Origin: Phycisphaerae bacterium
GTDB taxonomy: Bacteria; Planctomycetota; Phycisphaerae; UBA1845
DNA: 17,982 nucleotides
Direction: 5' to 3'
NCBI GenBank assembly: GCA_021604825.1
Contig: BQJS01000091.1
Location: 1-17,982 of the forward strand
The notes beneath the pieces are model-generated. The model saw nothing but the letters and a program-made list of their open reading frames with translations, had not been told where the DNA came from and made no database searches. This document shows, piece after piece, positions 1-6,793 of the stretch (within the stretch, counting starts at the first letter, position 1; every line of letters begins with the position of its first letter). Both the position numbers and the translations under genes were made by a program.

Positions 1-1157
1 AAGGCGAGCAGTTCAAGGATGTCCAAATCAGCGGGCCGTTTCGAAAATGGGAACACACCCACCGCGTCATCGCCGACGGCCCCAACGCCTGCACGCTTGA
101 AGACGACATTGTGTACGAACCACCCCTCGGGGCGCTTGGCAACGTGTTTGGAATACCGGTCGTCGAATCCAAACTCGACCGCATGTTTCGATACCGCCAT
201 GCCGTCACCCAGGCGGATGTGTTGGCCCATCAATGCCATCGAGACAAGGAAAGCCTCCGGGTACTCATCAGCGGTTCCACCGGCCTCGTCGGGGAAAATC
301 TGGTGGCCCTGTTGCGAACCGGGGGACATGAAGTCATCCGCTTGTCGCGCGATCCTGCCTCGCCAGATGCAACGTGGGACTCCGAGACCGGTCGCATCGA
401 AGTGAAGTCGCCAGAACCGATTGACGCCGTTGTGCACCTCGCCGGTGAGAACATCGCCCGGCGGTGGTCCACGGCGCAAAAGCAGAAAATCCACCATAGC
501 CGCGTCAGCGGAACCAAGCAGATCGTCGAATGGATGAAGCGCCAGGAAACGCCCCCGAGTACTTTGGTCTGTGTTTCTGCGATCGGCTATTACGGTGATC
601 GCGATGATGAGACACTCACCGAGGCAAGCGAATCTGGAACTGGTTTTCTTGCAGAGGTTTGCAGCGCGTGGGAGGAGGCCGCATTGCACGCACAAAGCCA
701 AGCCACCCGCGTGGTTTGCACGCGATTGGGCGTTGTTCTCAGTTCGCTGGGTGGTGCGCTGTCCAAAATGCTGACGCCCTTCAAACTGGGCGGAGGTGGC
801 ATCATCGGTGACGGGCGGCAGCATTGGAGTTGGGTCAGCCTCGACGACGCAACCGGGGCGATCTTACACGCGCTGCACAGCGATGACCTCAATGGCCCCG
901 TCAATGTCGTCTCACCGCAACCCGTAACAAATCGCGAGTTCACCAAGACGCTCGGTGCGGCGCTGCACCGCCTAACCATCGTACCGATGCCAGCATTCGC
1001 CGCGCGCCTGGCATTGGGCGAGATGGCCGACGAATTGCTCTTGGCCAGTCAGCGGGTAATTCCGGAGCGATTGACTCAGACGGACTATGCCTTTCGACAC
1101 CGGCGACTTGATGACGCCCTGTGTCACCTGCTTGGCTTGGCAAGTCGGAAAAGCTGA
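1..1157 (+). CDS. SRPBCC / TIGR01777-type epimerase fusion, 5' end missing
   Basis: The reading frame is already open at base 3, so the gene starts before the window and only its C-terminal part is seen. The first 75 or so visible residues look like the end of an SRPBCC (cyclase/dehydrase-like) domain, with features such as VYEPPLG and MFRYRH. An extended-SDR domain of the TIGR01777 epimerase family follows. Its nucleotide-binding loop is SGSTGLVG, followed by AVVHLAGENIA, the active-site stretch VSAIGYYG, and the late motif WSWVSLDDA. SRPBCC-TIGR01777 fusions are known in bacteria, but the substrate is not established. The GTG at 111 is inside the domain and is not the true start. The stop at 1155-1157 is one base before the next ATG, so the two genes are very probably co-transcribed. 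Confidence 0.9.
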   Translation, partial: GEQFKDVQISGPFRKWEHTHRVIADGPNACTLEDDIVYEPPLGALGNVFGIPVVESKLDRMFRYRHAVTQADVLAHQCHRDKESLRVLISGSTGLVGENLVALLRTGGHEVIRLSRDPASPDATWDSETGRIEVKSPEPIDAVVHLAGENIARRWSTAQKQKIHHSRVSGTKQIVEWMKRQETPPSTLVCVSAIGYYGDRDDETLTEASESGTGFLAEVCSAWEEAALHAQSQATRVVCTRLGVVLSSLGGALSKMLTPFKLGGGGIIGDGRQHWSWVSLDDATGAILHALHSDDLNGPVNVVSPQPVTNREFTKTLGAALHRLTIVPMPAFAARLALGEMADELLLASQRVIPERLTQTDYAFRHRRLDDALCHLLGLASRKS

Positions 1158-1158
1158 T

Positions 1159-1596
1159 ATGGATTGGTTGACTGCGATCATAGTGGCCCACGCCGTCTCG
1201 ACCATGATGATGACCGGGCTGATCTGGTTCGTTCAACTGGTCCATTATCCGTTGATGGGCCATGTTGGAGAATCCGGGTTTGCAGATTATGAAGCGCAGC
1301 ACACGCGAAGGACGACCTGGATCGTAGCACCGTTGATGTTGGTGGAACTTTTGAGCGCATCGGCCTTGCTGGTCTGCATCAACAGCGATAGTGGGCGGAT
1401 GTTGGCCGGCGTGGGTTTCGCTTTCGTCGTGCTAAACTGGGTCTCGACTGCATTCATACAAGTACCGTGCCACCGCAAGCTCACCGAAGGCTTCGACGCA
1501 AACGCTGTGGACCGGCTCGTCGCGACCAACTGGATTCGAACCGTAGCCTGGACCCTGCGCGCGGTCATCGTCGTTGCAATTTGGTATGTGATCTGA
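1159..1596 (+). CDS. Small four-helix membrane protein, unnamed family
   Basis: A 145-residue integral membrane protein. I chose the ATG at 1159, one base after the previous stop, because the longer frame from 1087 only overlaps the upstream gene. Four hydrophobic helices lie at about residues 4-28, 53-73, 80-100 and 124-144. Between them sit polar motifs that look conserved-type: VHYPL at the end of helix 1, YEAQHTRR before helix 2, QVPCHRKL after helix 3, and NWIRTVAW entering helix 4. The histidines near the membrane faces could bind a metal or haem, but that is a guess. I believe similar proteins occur beside TIGR01777 and photolyase genes elsewhere, but I know no family name or function. 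It lies between two SDR-type genes with a 29-base gap to the next, so it is likely part of the same operon. Confidence 0.8.
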   Translation: MDWLTAIIVAHAVSTMMMTGLIWFVQLVHYPLMGHVGESGFADYEAQHTRRTTWIVAPLMLVELLSASALLVCINSDSGRMLAGVGFAFVVLNWVSTAFIQVPCHRKLTEGFDANAVDRLVATNWIRTVAWTLRAVIVVAIWYVI

Positions 1597-1625
1597 CCTT
1601 GATAGCGAACCTAGGAACTGAGTCG

Positions 1626-3116
1626 ATGGCAAATACAACGGTGCTGGTCACGGGGGCGAGCGGGTACATCGGTGGGCGGTTGGTGCCGCGGCTGCTCAAT
1701 GCGGGTTACGTGGTTCGCTGCCTGGCCCGCGATCCGCGCAAGCTGGACGCCCGCGCCTGGTCGCAGCATGCCGGCGTCCAAATCGTCCGCGGTGATGCGG
1801 GCGACCCCAAGTCACTGCGGACCGCGATGCAGGGCTGCCATGCTGCGTACTATCTCGTGCATTCGATGATGACGGCTGGGCAGAAGTACCGTTCACACGA
1901 TCGCATGCTGGCTGAGACGTTCGCGAACGCGGCGAGAGCTGCCAGCGTCCGTCGCATTATTTACCTGGGCGGTCTGGGCGAAACCGGTACCAACCTCAGC
2001 GAGCATCTCGAATCGCGCCGGGAAGTCGAAACCGCCCTCGCATCGACGGACGTTGCGGTCACGGTGCTGCGGGCGGCGATGATCATCGGATCGGGGTCAG
2101 CGTCGTTCGAAATTCTCCGCTACCTGGTCGAGCGCTTACCCATCATGCTGACTCCGCGATGGGTCTCCACCGAATCGCAACCAATCGCCGTGCGCAACGT
2201 GCTGCACTACCTCGTCGAATGTATAAACGTACCCGACACGACAGGCAAGACGCTGGACATCGGTGGTCCGGACATTGTGACCTATCGCAAACTGATGGAC
2301 ATCATGTCCGATACGTTGGGCCTGCGACGACGAATTGTTATCTCGGTCCCGGTACTGACTCCGCGTCTCAGTTCACTGTGGATTCATTTGGTCACTCCGC
2401 TCAGTTCCCGAATTGCCCGACCGCTCGCGGAAGGTTTACGCAATCGTGTCGTTTGTCGAGGCACGGAAGCCGCCGAACTCATGCCTCAGAAGTTGCTGAG
2501 CGTAGAGGAGGCGATCAAAGCAGCACTGGGCAAGCTGTCCAACAGCGATGTCGAAACCGCGTGGTCCGACGCCGGGGCGATTCCCGGTGACCCCGATTGG
2601 GCTGGCGGTAAAGTCTACGTCGATGCCCGCGAAACGAATGTGGATGCACCCGCACTTTTTGTCTTTCGCGCGTTTTGCCGGCTGGGTGGCGACCATGGTT
2701 ACCACGGGTCCGACTGGTTGTGGCGATTACGCGGGATGATGGACCGCGTGGTGGGTGGACCAGGATTGCGACGCGGGCGCCGCGATCCGGAGCACTTGGC
2801 CTTTGGCGACGCGCTCGACTTTTGGCGTGTGACCGGAATTGAAACGAATCGAAATCTGGAGTTGCGGGCGGAGATGTGGCTGCCCGGTGAAGCTGCGCTG
2901 ACGTTCGAAGTCGATTCGATGAATGGAAATCCGCAGCAATCGGTTCTGCGTCAGACCGCCCGCTTCAAACCGCGCGGGCTGCTGGGCTTGGCCTATTGGT
3001 ATGCGGTCGTCCCGATGCACGGGTTCGTATTCAACGCCATGCTAAGGGGCATTCGCAAAGAGGCGGAGTCCGATTTCAATCTGGCGGATGAACATGAACG
3101 GATTCGGACTGGCTGA
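1626..3116 (+). CDS. SDR family protein with C-terminal DUF2867 domain
   Basis: About 496 residues from the ATG at 1626. The frame stays open further upstream, but that part overlaps the membrane-protein gene in another frame. The N-terminal half is an atypical (NmrA-like) SDR with a Rossmann loop TGASGYIGG at residues 9-17 and IIYLGGLGE around residue 115. The C-terminal part, from VFRAFCRLGG on, matches my knowledge of DUF2867, with HGSDWLWRLRGMMD, RRGRRDPEHL and a late PRGLLGLAYWYAVVP. Such fusions are common in bacteria and are usually annotated only as SDR family oxidoreductase. The fold predicts NAD(P) binding, and the substrate is unknown. It is the last gene of the plus-strand run and converges, with only six bases between stops, on the amine-oxidase-like gene. 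Confidence 0.9.
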   Translation: MANTTVLVTGASGYIGGRLVPRLLNAGYVVRCLARDPRKLDARAWSQHAGVQIVRGDAGDPKSLRTAMQGCHAAYYLVHSMMTAGQKYRSHDRMLAETFANAARAASVRRIIYLGGLGETGTNLSEHLESRREVETALASTDVAVTVLRAAMIIGSGSASFEILRYLVERLPIMLTPRWVSTESQPIAVRNVLHYLVECINVPDTTGKTLDIGGPDIVTYRKLMDIMSDTLGLRRRIVISVPVLTPRLSSLWIHLVTPLSSRIARPLAEGLRNRVVCRGTEAAELMPQKLLSVEEAIKAALGKLSNSDVETAWSDAGAIPGDPDWAGGKVYVDARETNVDAPALFVFRAFCRLGGDHGYHGSDWLWRLRGMMDRVVGGPGLRRGRRDPEHLAFGDALDFWRVTGIETNRNLELRAEMWLPGEAALTFEVDSMNGNPQQSVLRQTARFKPRGLLGLAYWYAVVPMHGFVFNAMLRGIRKEAESDFNLADEHERIRTG

Positions 3117-3122
3117 CATAGT

Positions 3123-4388
3123 TCACACTGCGACCGATATGTTCTTGAGAATTGTCTCCGCCGCCCGACGTCCACTGAGCAGCGCCCCGTTGATCGAAGG
3201 ATCCTGCACATGATCCCCGCAAACGATGACCCCGTTGGCCTCTTGGGTCGGGCCCGGGCTGCAGTACGGTAAGGCTTTGGCGATGCGATACACGCGAAGC
3301 AATTCCCAACCATCAACTTTGTCACCGAACCAACCTCGCAGCTCGTCAATCACCCGCCTGCTCAATTCAGCATCCTCGCTCTTGTAGATGCCGATGAGAC
3401 TGACCGAGATGAGCGATTGGCCTTCTGGGGCATATCCCGAAGAAACATCGCTGGGCACGCAGACGTGGTTGACAATTCCCCCGCCGTCACCGTTAAGCAC
3501 CAAAATGTTCTCATTGAGTGGAGAGCGCGGAGCCGCATAATACAACGTCGTCGTTCCGTTCCATTGGATAGTTGACTTGCTGTTGGTAAGTGTGGATGCC
3601 GCTACGGCATCGGTGGCCACCACAACCATGCTGGCGTCGAGCATCTCGCCCGTTTGCAAGTAAACTCCATCGGGTTCCACCCGCTCAACGGGTGAACGTA
3701 ATCGAATGACATCATTCGGTAAATCGCGGGCGATTTGCTTGGGCAATGCCTCCATTCCCATCGTCGGGATGGTGGCTGGCCCCTGGGCAAACATGGCGAA
3801 AACGAATCGGAAAAATGCGCTCGGCGTGGACAACGCCCGGTCAAGAAAAACGCCGCCAAAAAACGGGCGAAAGAACCGGTCAATCATCCGTAGCGAAAAC
3901 CCGAGTTGCAGCAAATAGTCATTCGTCGAAATATCATTGGGCGTGGGTGTCGGGTCGCAATCGTTCATCGCAGCCCTGCGCAATCGCGCAATCCGCAGCG
4001 CATCGCCCAGACCCGCCACCGGTGCGCCAATCCCCTTCAGACTGTCCAGCGGTTTCTGCCAGGGATCGGCAAAACGATAACGTTGGGCACCAATCTGGAT
4101 CAGTGCCCCGGGATAGAACGGTTTAAGTTCAAGTTCGGGATAATCGAAGAAAAGTTCCGCCTCAGGATATGCGGTCAGTAGAACTTGGAAACCACGGTCG
4201 AGCAAGAACCCGTCGACCTCGTCGGTCTTAACGCGCCCCCCAACTCGATCCGATGCTTCAAGCAGTACGAATTCAATGTCGGCTTGTTGCAGAATGCGGG
4301 CGCATGCCAACCCTGCCAGTCCTGCACCGACGATGACCACGGGAGCATTGCTGCAATCTGTCTCTGACAATCCGCGTCTCCAACCCAT
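3123..4388 (-). CDS. FAD-dependent amine oxidase-like oxidoreductase
   Basis: 421 residues from the ATG at 4388. The FAD/NAD-binding motif is VVIVGAGLAGLACA (glycines at residues 21-26). It is followed by LLEASDRVGGRVKT, the second signature of the amine oxidase / phytoene desaturase superfamily, and FLLDRGFQVL. The C-terminus has VIVCGDHVQDPSINGALLSG, where the FAD ribityl and isoalloxazine contacts usually lie. Length fits a standalone oxidase or desaturase. The family includes carotenoid, protoporphyrinogen and monoamine enzymes, so the substrate cannot be named. It is the last gene of a minus-strand run, 18 bases after the SDR gene, and has no strong ribosome binding site of its own, which fits translation in an operon. 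Confidence 0.9.
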   Translation of the reverse strand: MGWRRGLSETDCSNAPVVIVGAGLAGLACARILQQADIEFVLLEASDRVGGRVKTDEVDGFLLDRGFQVLLTAYPEAELFFDYPELELKPFYPGALIQIGAQRYRFADPWQKPLDSLKGIGAPVAGLGDALRIARLRRAAMNDCDPTPTPNDISTNDYLLQLGFSLRMIDRFFRPFFGGVFLDRALSTPSAFFRFVFAMFAQGPATIPTMGMEALPKQIARDLPNDVIRLRSPVERVEPDGVYLQTGEMLDASMVVVATDAVAASTLTNSKSTIQWNGTTTLYYAAPRSPLNENILVLNGDGGGIVNHVCVPSDVSSGYAPEGQSLISVSLIGIYKSEDAELSRRVIDELRGWFGDKVDGWELLRVYRIAKALPYCSPGPTQEANGVIVCGDHVQDPSINGALLSGRRAAETILKNISVAV

Positions 4389-4406
4389 TGAATATTTTCT
4401 GCCGAC

Positions 4407-5168
4407 TCACCTGGCGCGGGTCTTGAGTGTTGCCAATCCGCCATCGACGCCGATGTTTTGTCCGGTCACCCAACTGCTGGCTGGACTCAACAACCAGGAG
4501 ATCACTTCGGCGATGTCTTCGGGTTGACCGATCCGCCCAAATGGGTGCAGGGCGGTGGATGCCGCCAAGGCCATTTCATTGGAGGTTATCTTCTCGCTCA
4601 ACGGTGTGTCGACAAGCCCTGGAGAAATTGCGTTGAAGCGAATCCCGTTGTTCGCATAGGTTGCTGCGGCTGAACGCATCAGTCCGACGACTCCGGCTTT
4701 GGCTGCGGCGATAGCCTCATGGTTGGCAAGCCCGATCTGCGCTGCGGCCGAACTCATCAAGACAACGGACCCACCCGTTTTGCGCAGGGTTTTGGCGGCG
4801 GCTTTGACGGTATAAAAAGCGGTGAGCAGGTTCGTGTTGAGGACCTCTCCGAATTCGTCAGTCGTAGTCAAATGGGCGGGCTTCAGGAGAATGGAACCTG
4901 CGCAGTTGACAACCCCATCAAGTCGACCGCCCCTTTCGTGGGCAGCTTGCAAGCATGCCCCCCAACTCGATTCTTGTTCGGCATCCAGTTCGACCAGTTG
5001 TCCTTGAAGTTCCGAGCCAAGAGCTTCAAGACGCGACAGATCCCTTCCTGCAAGGACCACCCGCGCGCCTGAATCAACAAGTTTCTTCGCGACACACGAG
5101 CCCATACCTCCACTGGCCCCAATAATGAGATGAACACTTCCTTCGAGACCCGCGTGGTTGGATGGCAT
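4407..5168 (-). CDS. Classical-type SDR lacking the catalytic tyrosine
   Basis: 253 residues, the normal length for a classical short-chain dehydrogenase. The cofactor loop is GASGGMGS (17-24), NCAG lies at 88-91, the helix-4 Asn region is NTNL (111-114), and the Ser is S140 in VVLMSSAAA. Thirteen residues later the Tyr of the YxxxK motif should appear, but the sequence is IAAAK, with Ile153 and the Lys at 157. The late motifs ISPGLVDTPL and VTGQNIGVDGG are normal. The Rossmann fold and probably cofactor binding are therefore kept, while classical Tyr-dependent reduction looks impaired or altered. It could be a non-catalytic binding protein or use another acid. It sits between the 114-aa gene (28 bases upstream) and the amine-oxidase gene (18 bases downstream) in one run. 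Confidence 0.9.
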   Translation of the reverse strand: MPSNHAGLEGSVHLIIGASGGMGSCVAKKLVDSGARVVLAGRDLSRLEALGSELQGQLVELDAEQESSWGACLQAAHERGGRLDGVVNCAGSILLKPAHLTTTDEFGEVLNTNLLTAFYTVKAAAKTLRKTGGSVVLMSSAAAQIGLANHEAIAAAKAGVVGLMRSAAATYANNGIRFNAISPGLVDTPLSEKITSNEMALAASTALHPFGRIGQPEDIAEVISWLLSPASSWVTGQNIGVDGGLATLKTRAR

Positions 5169-5196
5169 TCCGTTTAACCTGAAAAAGTGAAATGAA

Positions 5197-5541
5197 TTAC
5201 AACCCTAACTTCGCCCGTAATACGTTCCAAGGAAAGACCTGACCATCAAAACCCATGACTTTTCCAAGACGGTTGGCTGGGGAGCCAGGGCCCATTCGTG
5301 CAACCAAGTGCTGACCGATGCGCACCTCAATATTGCATCCCGTTCGGCGTAGGATGTTGCCCAGTGCTCTTGGAATGGTCTGACCGCCCTTAGGTGTTAA
5401 CTTGCGCAGTGCGGGAAGGGATGAGGCGGTCAGTCGGATTCCGCCCTGCACCCCCTCAATCTCGCACCGTGCATCCCCACAAGTCAGCTCTATGCAACCT
5501 TCGACATCAGCGCGTCGCTCCGAATTTGCCTCAGCTTGCAT
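5197..5541 (-). CDS. Conserved-looking 114-aa protein, unknown function
   Basis: I do not recognise a named family. The protein is soluble, with no signal peptide or membrane helix. It contains a Cys-containing start (CIELTCGDARCEIEGV, three Cys), a basic Gly-rich middle (PKGGQTIPRALGNILRRTG) and a C-terminal stretch, VRIGQHLVARMGPGSPANRL, that looks like a compact beta-rich fold. Its ATG at 5541 lies inside the end of the 71-aa gene, an 11-base overlap, so translation is probably coupled. The next gene, the SDR, begins 28 bases downstream. Position and overlap argue that it is real. From memory, similar small proteins may accompany photolyase-type gene sets in related bacteria, but that needs a search. 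Confidence 0.65.
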   Translation of the reverse strand: MQAEANSERRADVEGCIELTCGDARCEIEGVQGGIRLTASSLPALRKLTPKGGQTIPRALGNILRRTGCNIEVRIGQHLVARMGPGSPANRLGKVMGFDGQVFPWNVLRAKLGL

Positions 5542-5746
5542 TGTCGCAGGTTCGGATTTTCAACGTTCCATTCAATTTCCAGTTGGCGTGTTGGGCGTTG
5601 GGCGAAGCGTTCGAAGGGACCCCGAGACCGAAGTCTTGAAATTCATAGGTGATTTCGGCGTTTCGCCCGGTCAGTTTGTCATACAACCCGATGGCGAGAT
5701 CCGGCCAAGTCGTGGTGTCCTGCGGTGTGGTTTGCGTACTGCTCAT
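5531..5746 (-). CDS. 71-aa protein, unknown function
   Basis: I chose the ATG at 5746 (protein starting MSSTQTTPQD) because a GGAG Shine-Dalgarno lies eight bases before it. The frame is open up to 5794, but that extension has no comparable signal. The 71-residue product is acidic to neutral and soluble, with the segment LAIGLYDKLTGRNAEITYEF and a later HANWKLNGTLKIRT that reads like a beta-hairpin. No named family is recognised. It overlaps the 114-aa gene by 11 bases, and the ferritin-like gene ends 73 bases upstream. The pair looks like a coupled two-protein unit. Confidence 0.65.
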   Translation of the reverse strand: MSSTQTTPQDTTTWPDLAIGLYDKLTGRNAEITYEFQDFGLGVPSNASPNAQHANWKLNGTLKIRTCDNAS

Positions 5747-5819
5747 GGCTTGTTCTCCAGTTGTTGTTGATAATTTTCTCAGAGGCGTTTTCAAGCGCCA
5801 TTTTTTCTAAGAATTCAGT

Positions 5820-6275
5820 TTAGTTGTTGGAATATTCTTTGAGGAACCCGCGAAACAAGGTCAGGTGTTCTTCCTCGTCGGCGAGCAGCCGCGTGCAAAG
5901 GTCCTGCGTGACAAAGTCGGATCCGTCGCATGCCCGGATGATTTTGTTGTACTGTTCGCAGGCGCCCTGCTCCGCCTCGATGACGGCTTCGATGACGCTG
6001 ACCACATCTGTGGATTCGATCGGTGGCTTCTTTTGACCACCCAGTTCAACCTCAATTGCCCCGGGAATGCGCCCACCCAGTTGCTTGATACGCTTGCCCA
6101 ATTCCTGGGCATGCTGAATCTCTTCCTGAATGTCCGCCGCTAGAGATTTCTTAATTTCTTCGGCGCGAACACCGTCAGGGTTGATACTATTGGCTATGTA
6201 ATTCATCACCGTTTCGAGTTCCATGCTGTAAGATTTTTGCAGCATCTTGATGATCTCATTGAGATCTGTCGACAT
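5820..6275 (-). CDS. Ferritin-like di-iron protein (bacterioferritin/Dps class)
   Basis: 151 residues from the ATG at 6275, chosen because a GAGGAG Shine-Dalgarno sits eight bases before it; a GTG nine bases further upstream overlaps that site. The protein is all helical, with the ferritin-like four-helix pattern. Candidate iron ligands are E19 (SMELETVMNY), E52 and H55 (EEIQH), E102 (EAEQGACEQY) and E134 with H137 (EEEH). The two ExxH motifs support a di-iron centre. Family members store iron or detoxify peroxide in the cytoplasm. It lacks an obvious haem Met as in classical bacterioferritin, so ferritin-like is the safest call. It is the first gene of the minus-strand run and is divergent from the photolyase gene. 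Confidence 0.85.
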   Translation of the reverse strand: MSTDLNEIIKMLQKSYSMELETVMNYIANSINPDGVRAEEIKKSLAADIQEEIQHAQELGKRIKQLGGRIPGAIEVELGGQKKPPIESTDVVSVIEAVIEAEQGACEQYNKIIRACDGSDFVTQDLCTRLLADEEEHLTLFRGFLKEYSNN

Positions 6276-6313
6276 GCTTTTCACTCCTCAGAACCAAAGA
6301 TTGGGTCATCTGA

Positions 6314-6335
6314 GCCAACGAGACATCCCGTTGGC
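6314..6335. promoter_or_regulatory. Inverted repeat in the leader of the ferritin-like gene
   Basis: Seven-base perfect arms, GCCAACG and CGTTGGC, are separated by eight bases. The dyad lies about 40-60 bases upstream of the ferritin-like start codon. It could be an operator or an RNA hairpin in the 5' leader. Seven-base dyads also arise by chance in a region this size, so the call is weak. Confidence 0.3.
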
Positions 6336-6493
6336 CTCCCAGTCTGGCAAGTATGACTTCGCCAATGAGACTAGAATGGATTCATAATTTTTGCCCAAGC
6401 TCGAAAGGATCGATTCCGCCGTGGAAGCGCTCATTCGGCGGATCAACACATGCCCCGATCCACTCTGACAAACCCGATTGACAATGCCCCCTC

Positions 6494-6520
6494 AACTTAA
6501 TCCTCCTGTTGGATTAGTTT
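6494..6520. promoter_or_regulatory. Dyad upstream of the photolyase gene
   Basis: The core is TAATCC and GGATTA around a seven-base spacer, and eight of ten positions match when the arms are extended to ten bases. A run of six T follows at 6518-6523, which resembles a plus-strand terminator. No plus-strand gene ends nearby, so an operator is the more natural reading. It lies about 275 bases before the photolyase start. Confidence 0.3.
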
Positions 6521-6793
6521 TTTGGTCTCGATTGCGTAGAATTTTACAACGAGCATCAATTGACGTTCAACATTGCGACCAACCAGGCTAGGATCGTTGC
6601 GAGAGCAGATAGACAGTTTCGCTACCAATTGCACATTGGGCACAGCCCACCAATTGATCGTCACGCATTGCTTAGAATGGACAAAGTAACGATGGTTACG
6701 TCTGCCAATTTACCGCCACGAGGGACAATCCAAACTTTGGGTGCTGCTGCCCGGGATTAGCGAACGTATCTTTTGCCATCAGGTTGCAAGCCA

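Larger units (their letters stand above)
6276..6793. other. Divergent intergenic region between ferritin-like and photolyase genes
   Basis: About 520 bases with no convincing gene; the short frame at 6560-6760 begins with TTG and has no family features. It must hold the promoters of both divergent transcription units. It contains two dyads, at 6314-6335 and 6494-6520 (listed separately), and a TTGACA at 6478-6483 without a good -10 box at normal spacing. Facing the ferritin gene on the minus strand is a weak pair, TTGGGC and TCTAGT, 17 bases apart. No MerR/LitR-type regulator gene is in the window. Confidence 0.6.

Noticed and set aside
5788..5815. GGCG/CGCC hairpin followed by a T run on the plus strand, terminator-like.
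   Set aside because: All genes around it are on the minus strand, where the run is A-rich and upstream of the stem, so it has no transcript to end.
6478..6506. TTGACA matching a -35 box upstream of the photolyase gene.
   Set aside because: No acceptable -10 box at 15-19 bases downstream, so it is mentioned only in the intergenic entry.
6560..6760. Plus-strand 66-codon frame before the photolyase gene.
   Set aside because: Starts at TTG, no ribosome binding site, no domain features; more likely control region.
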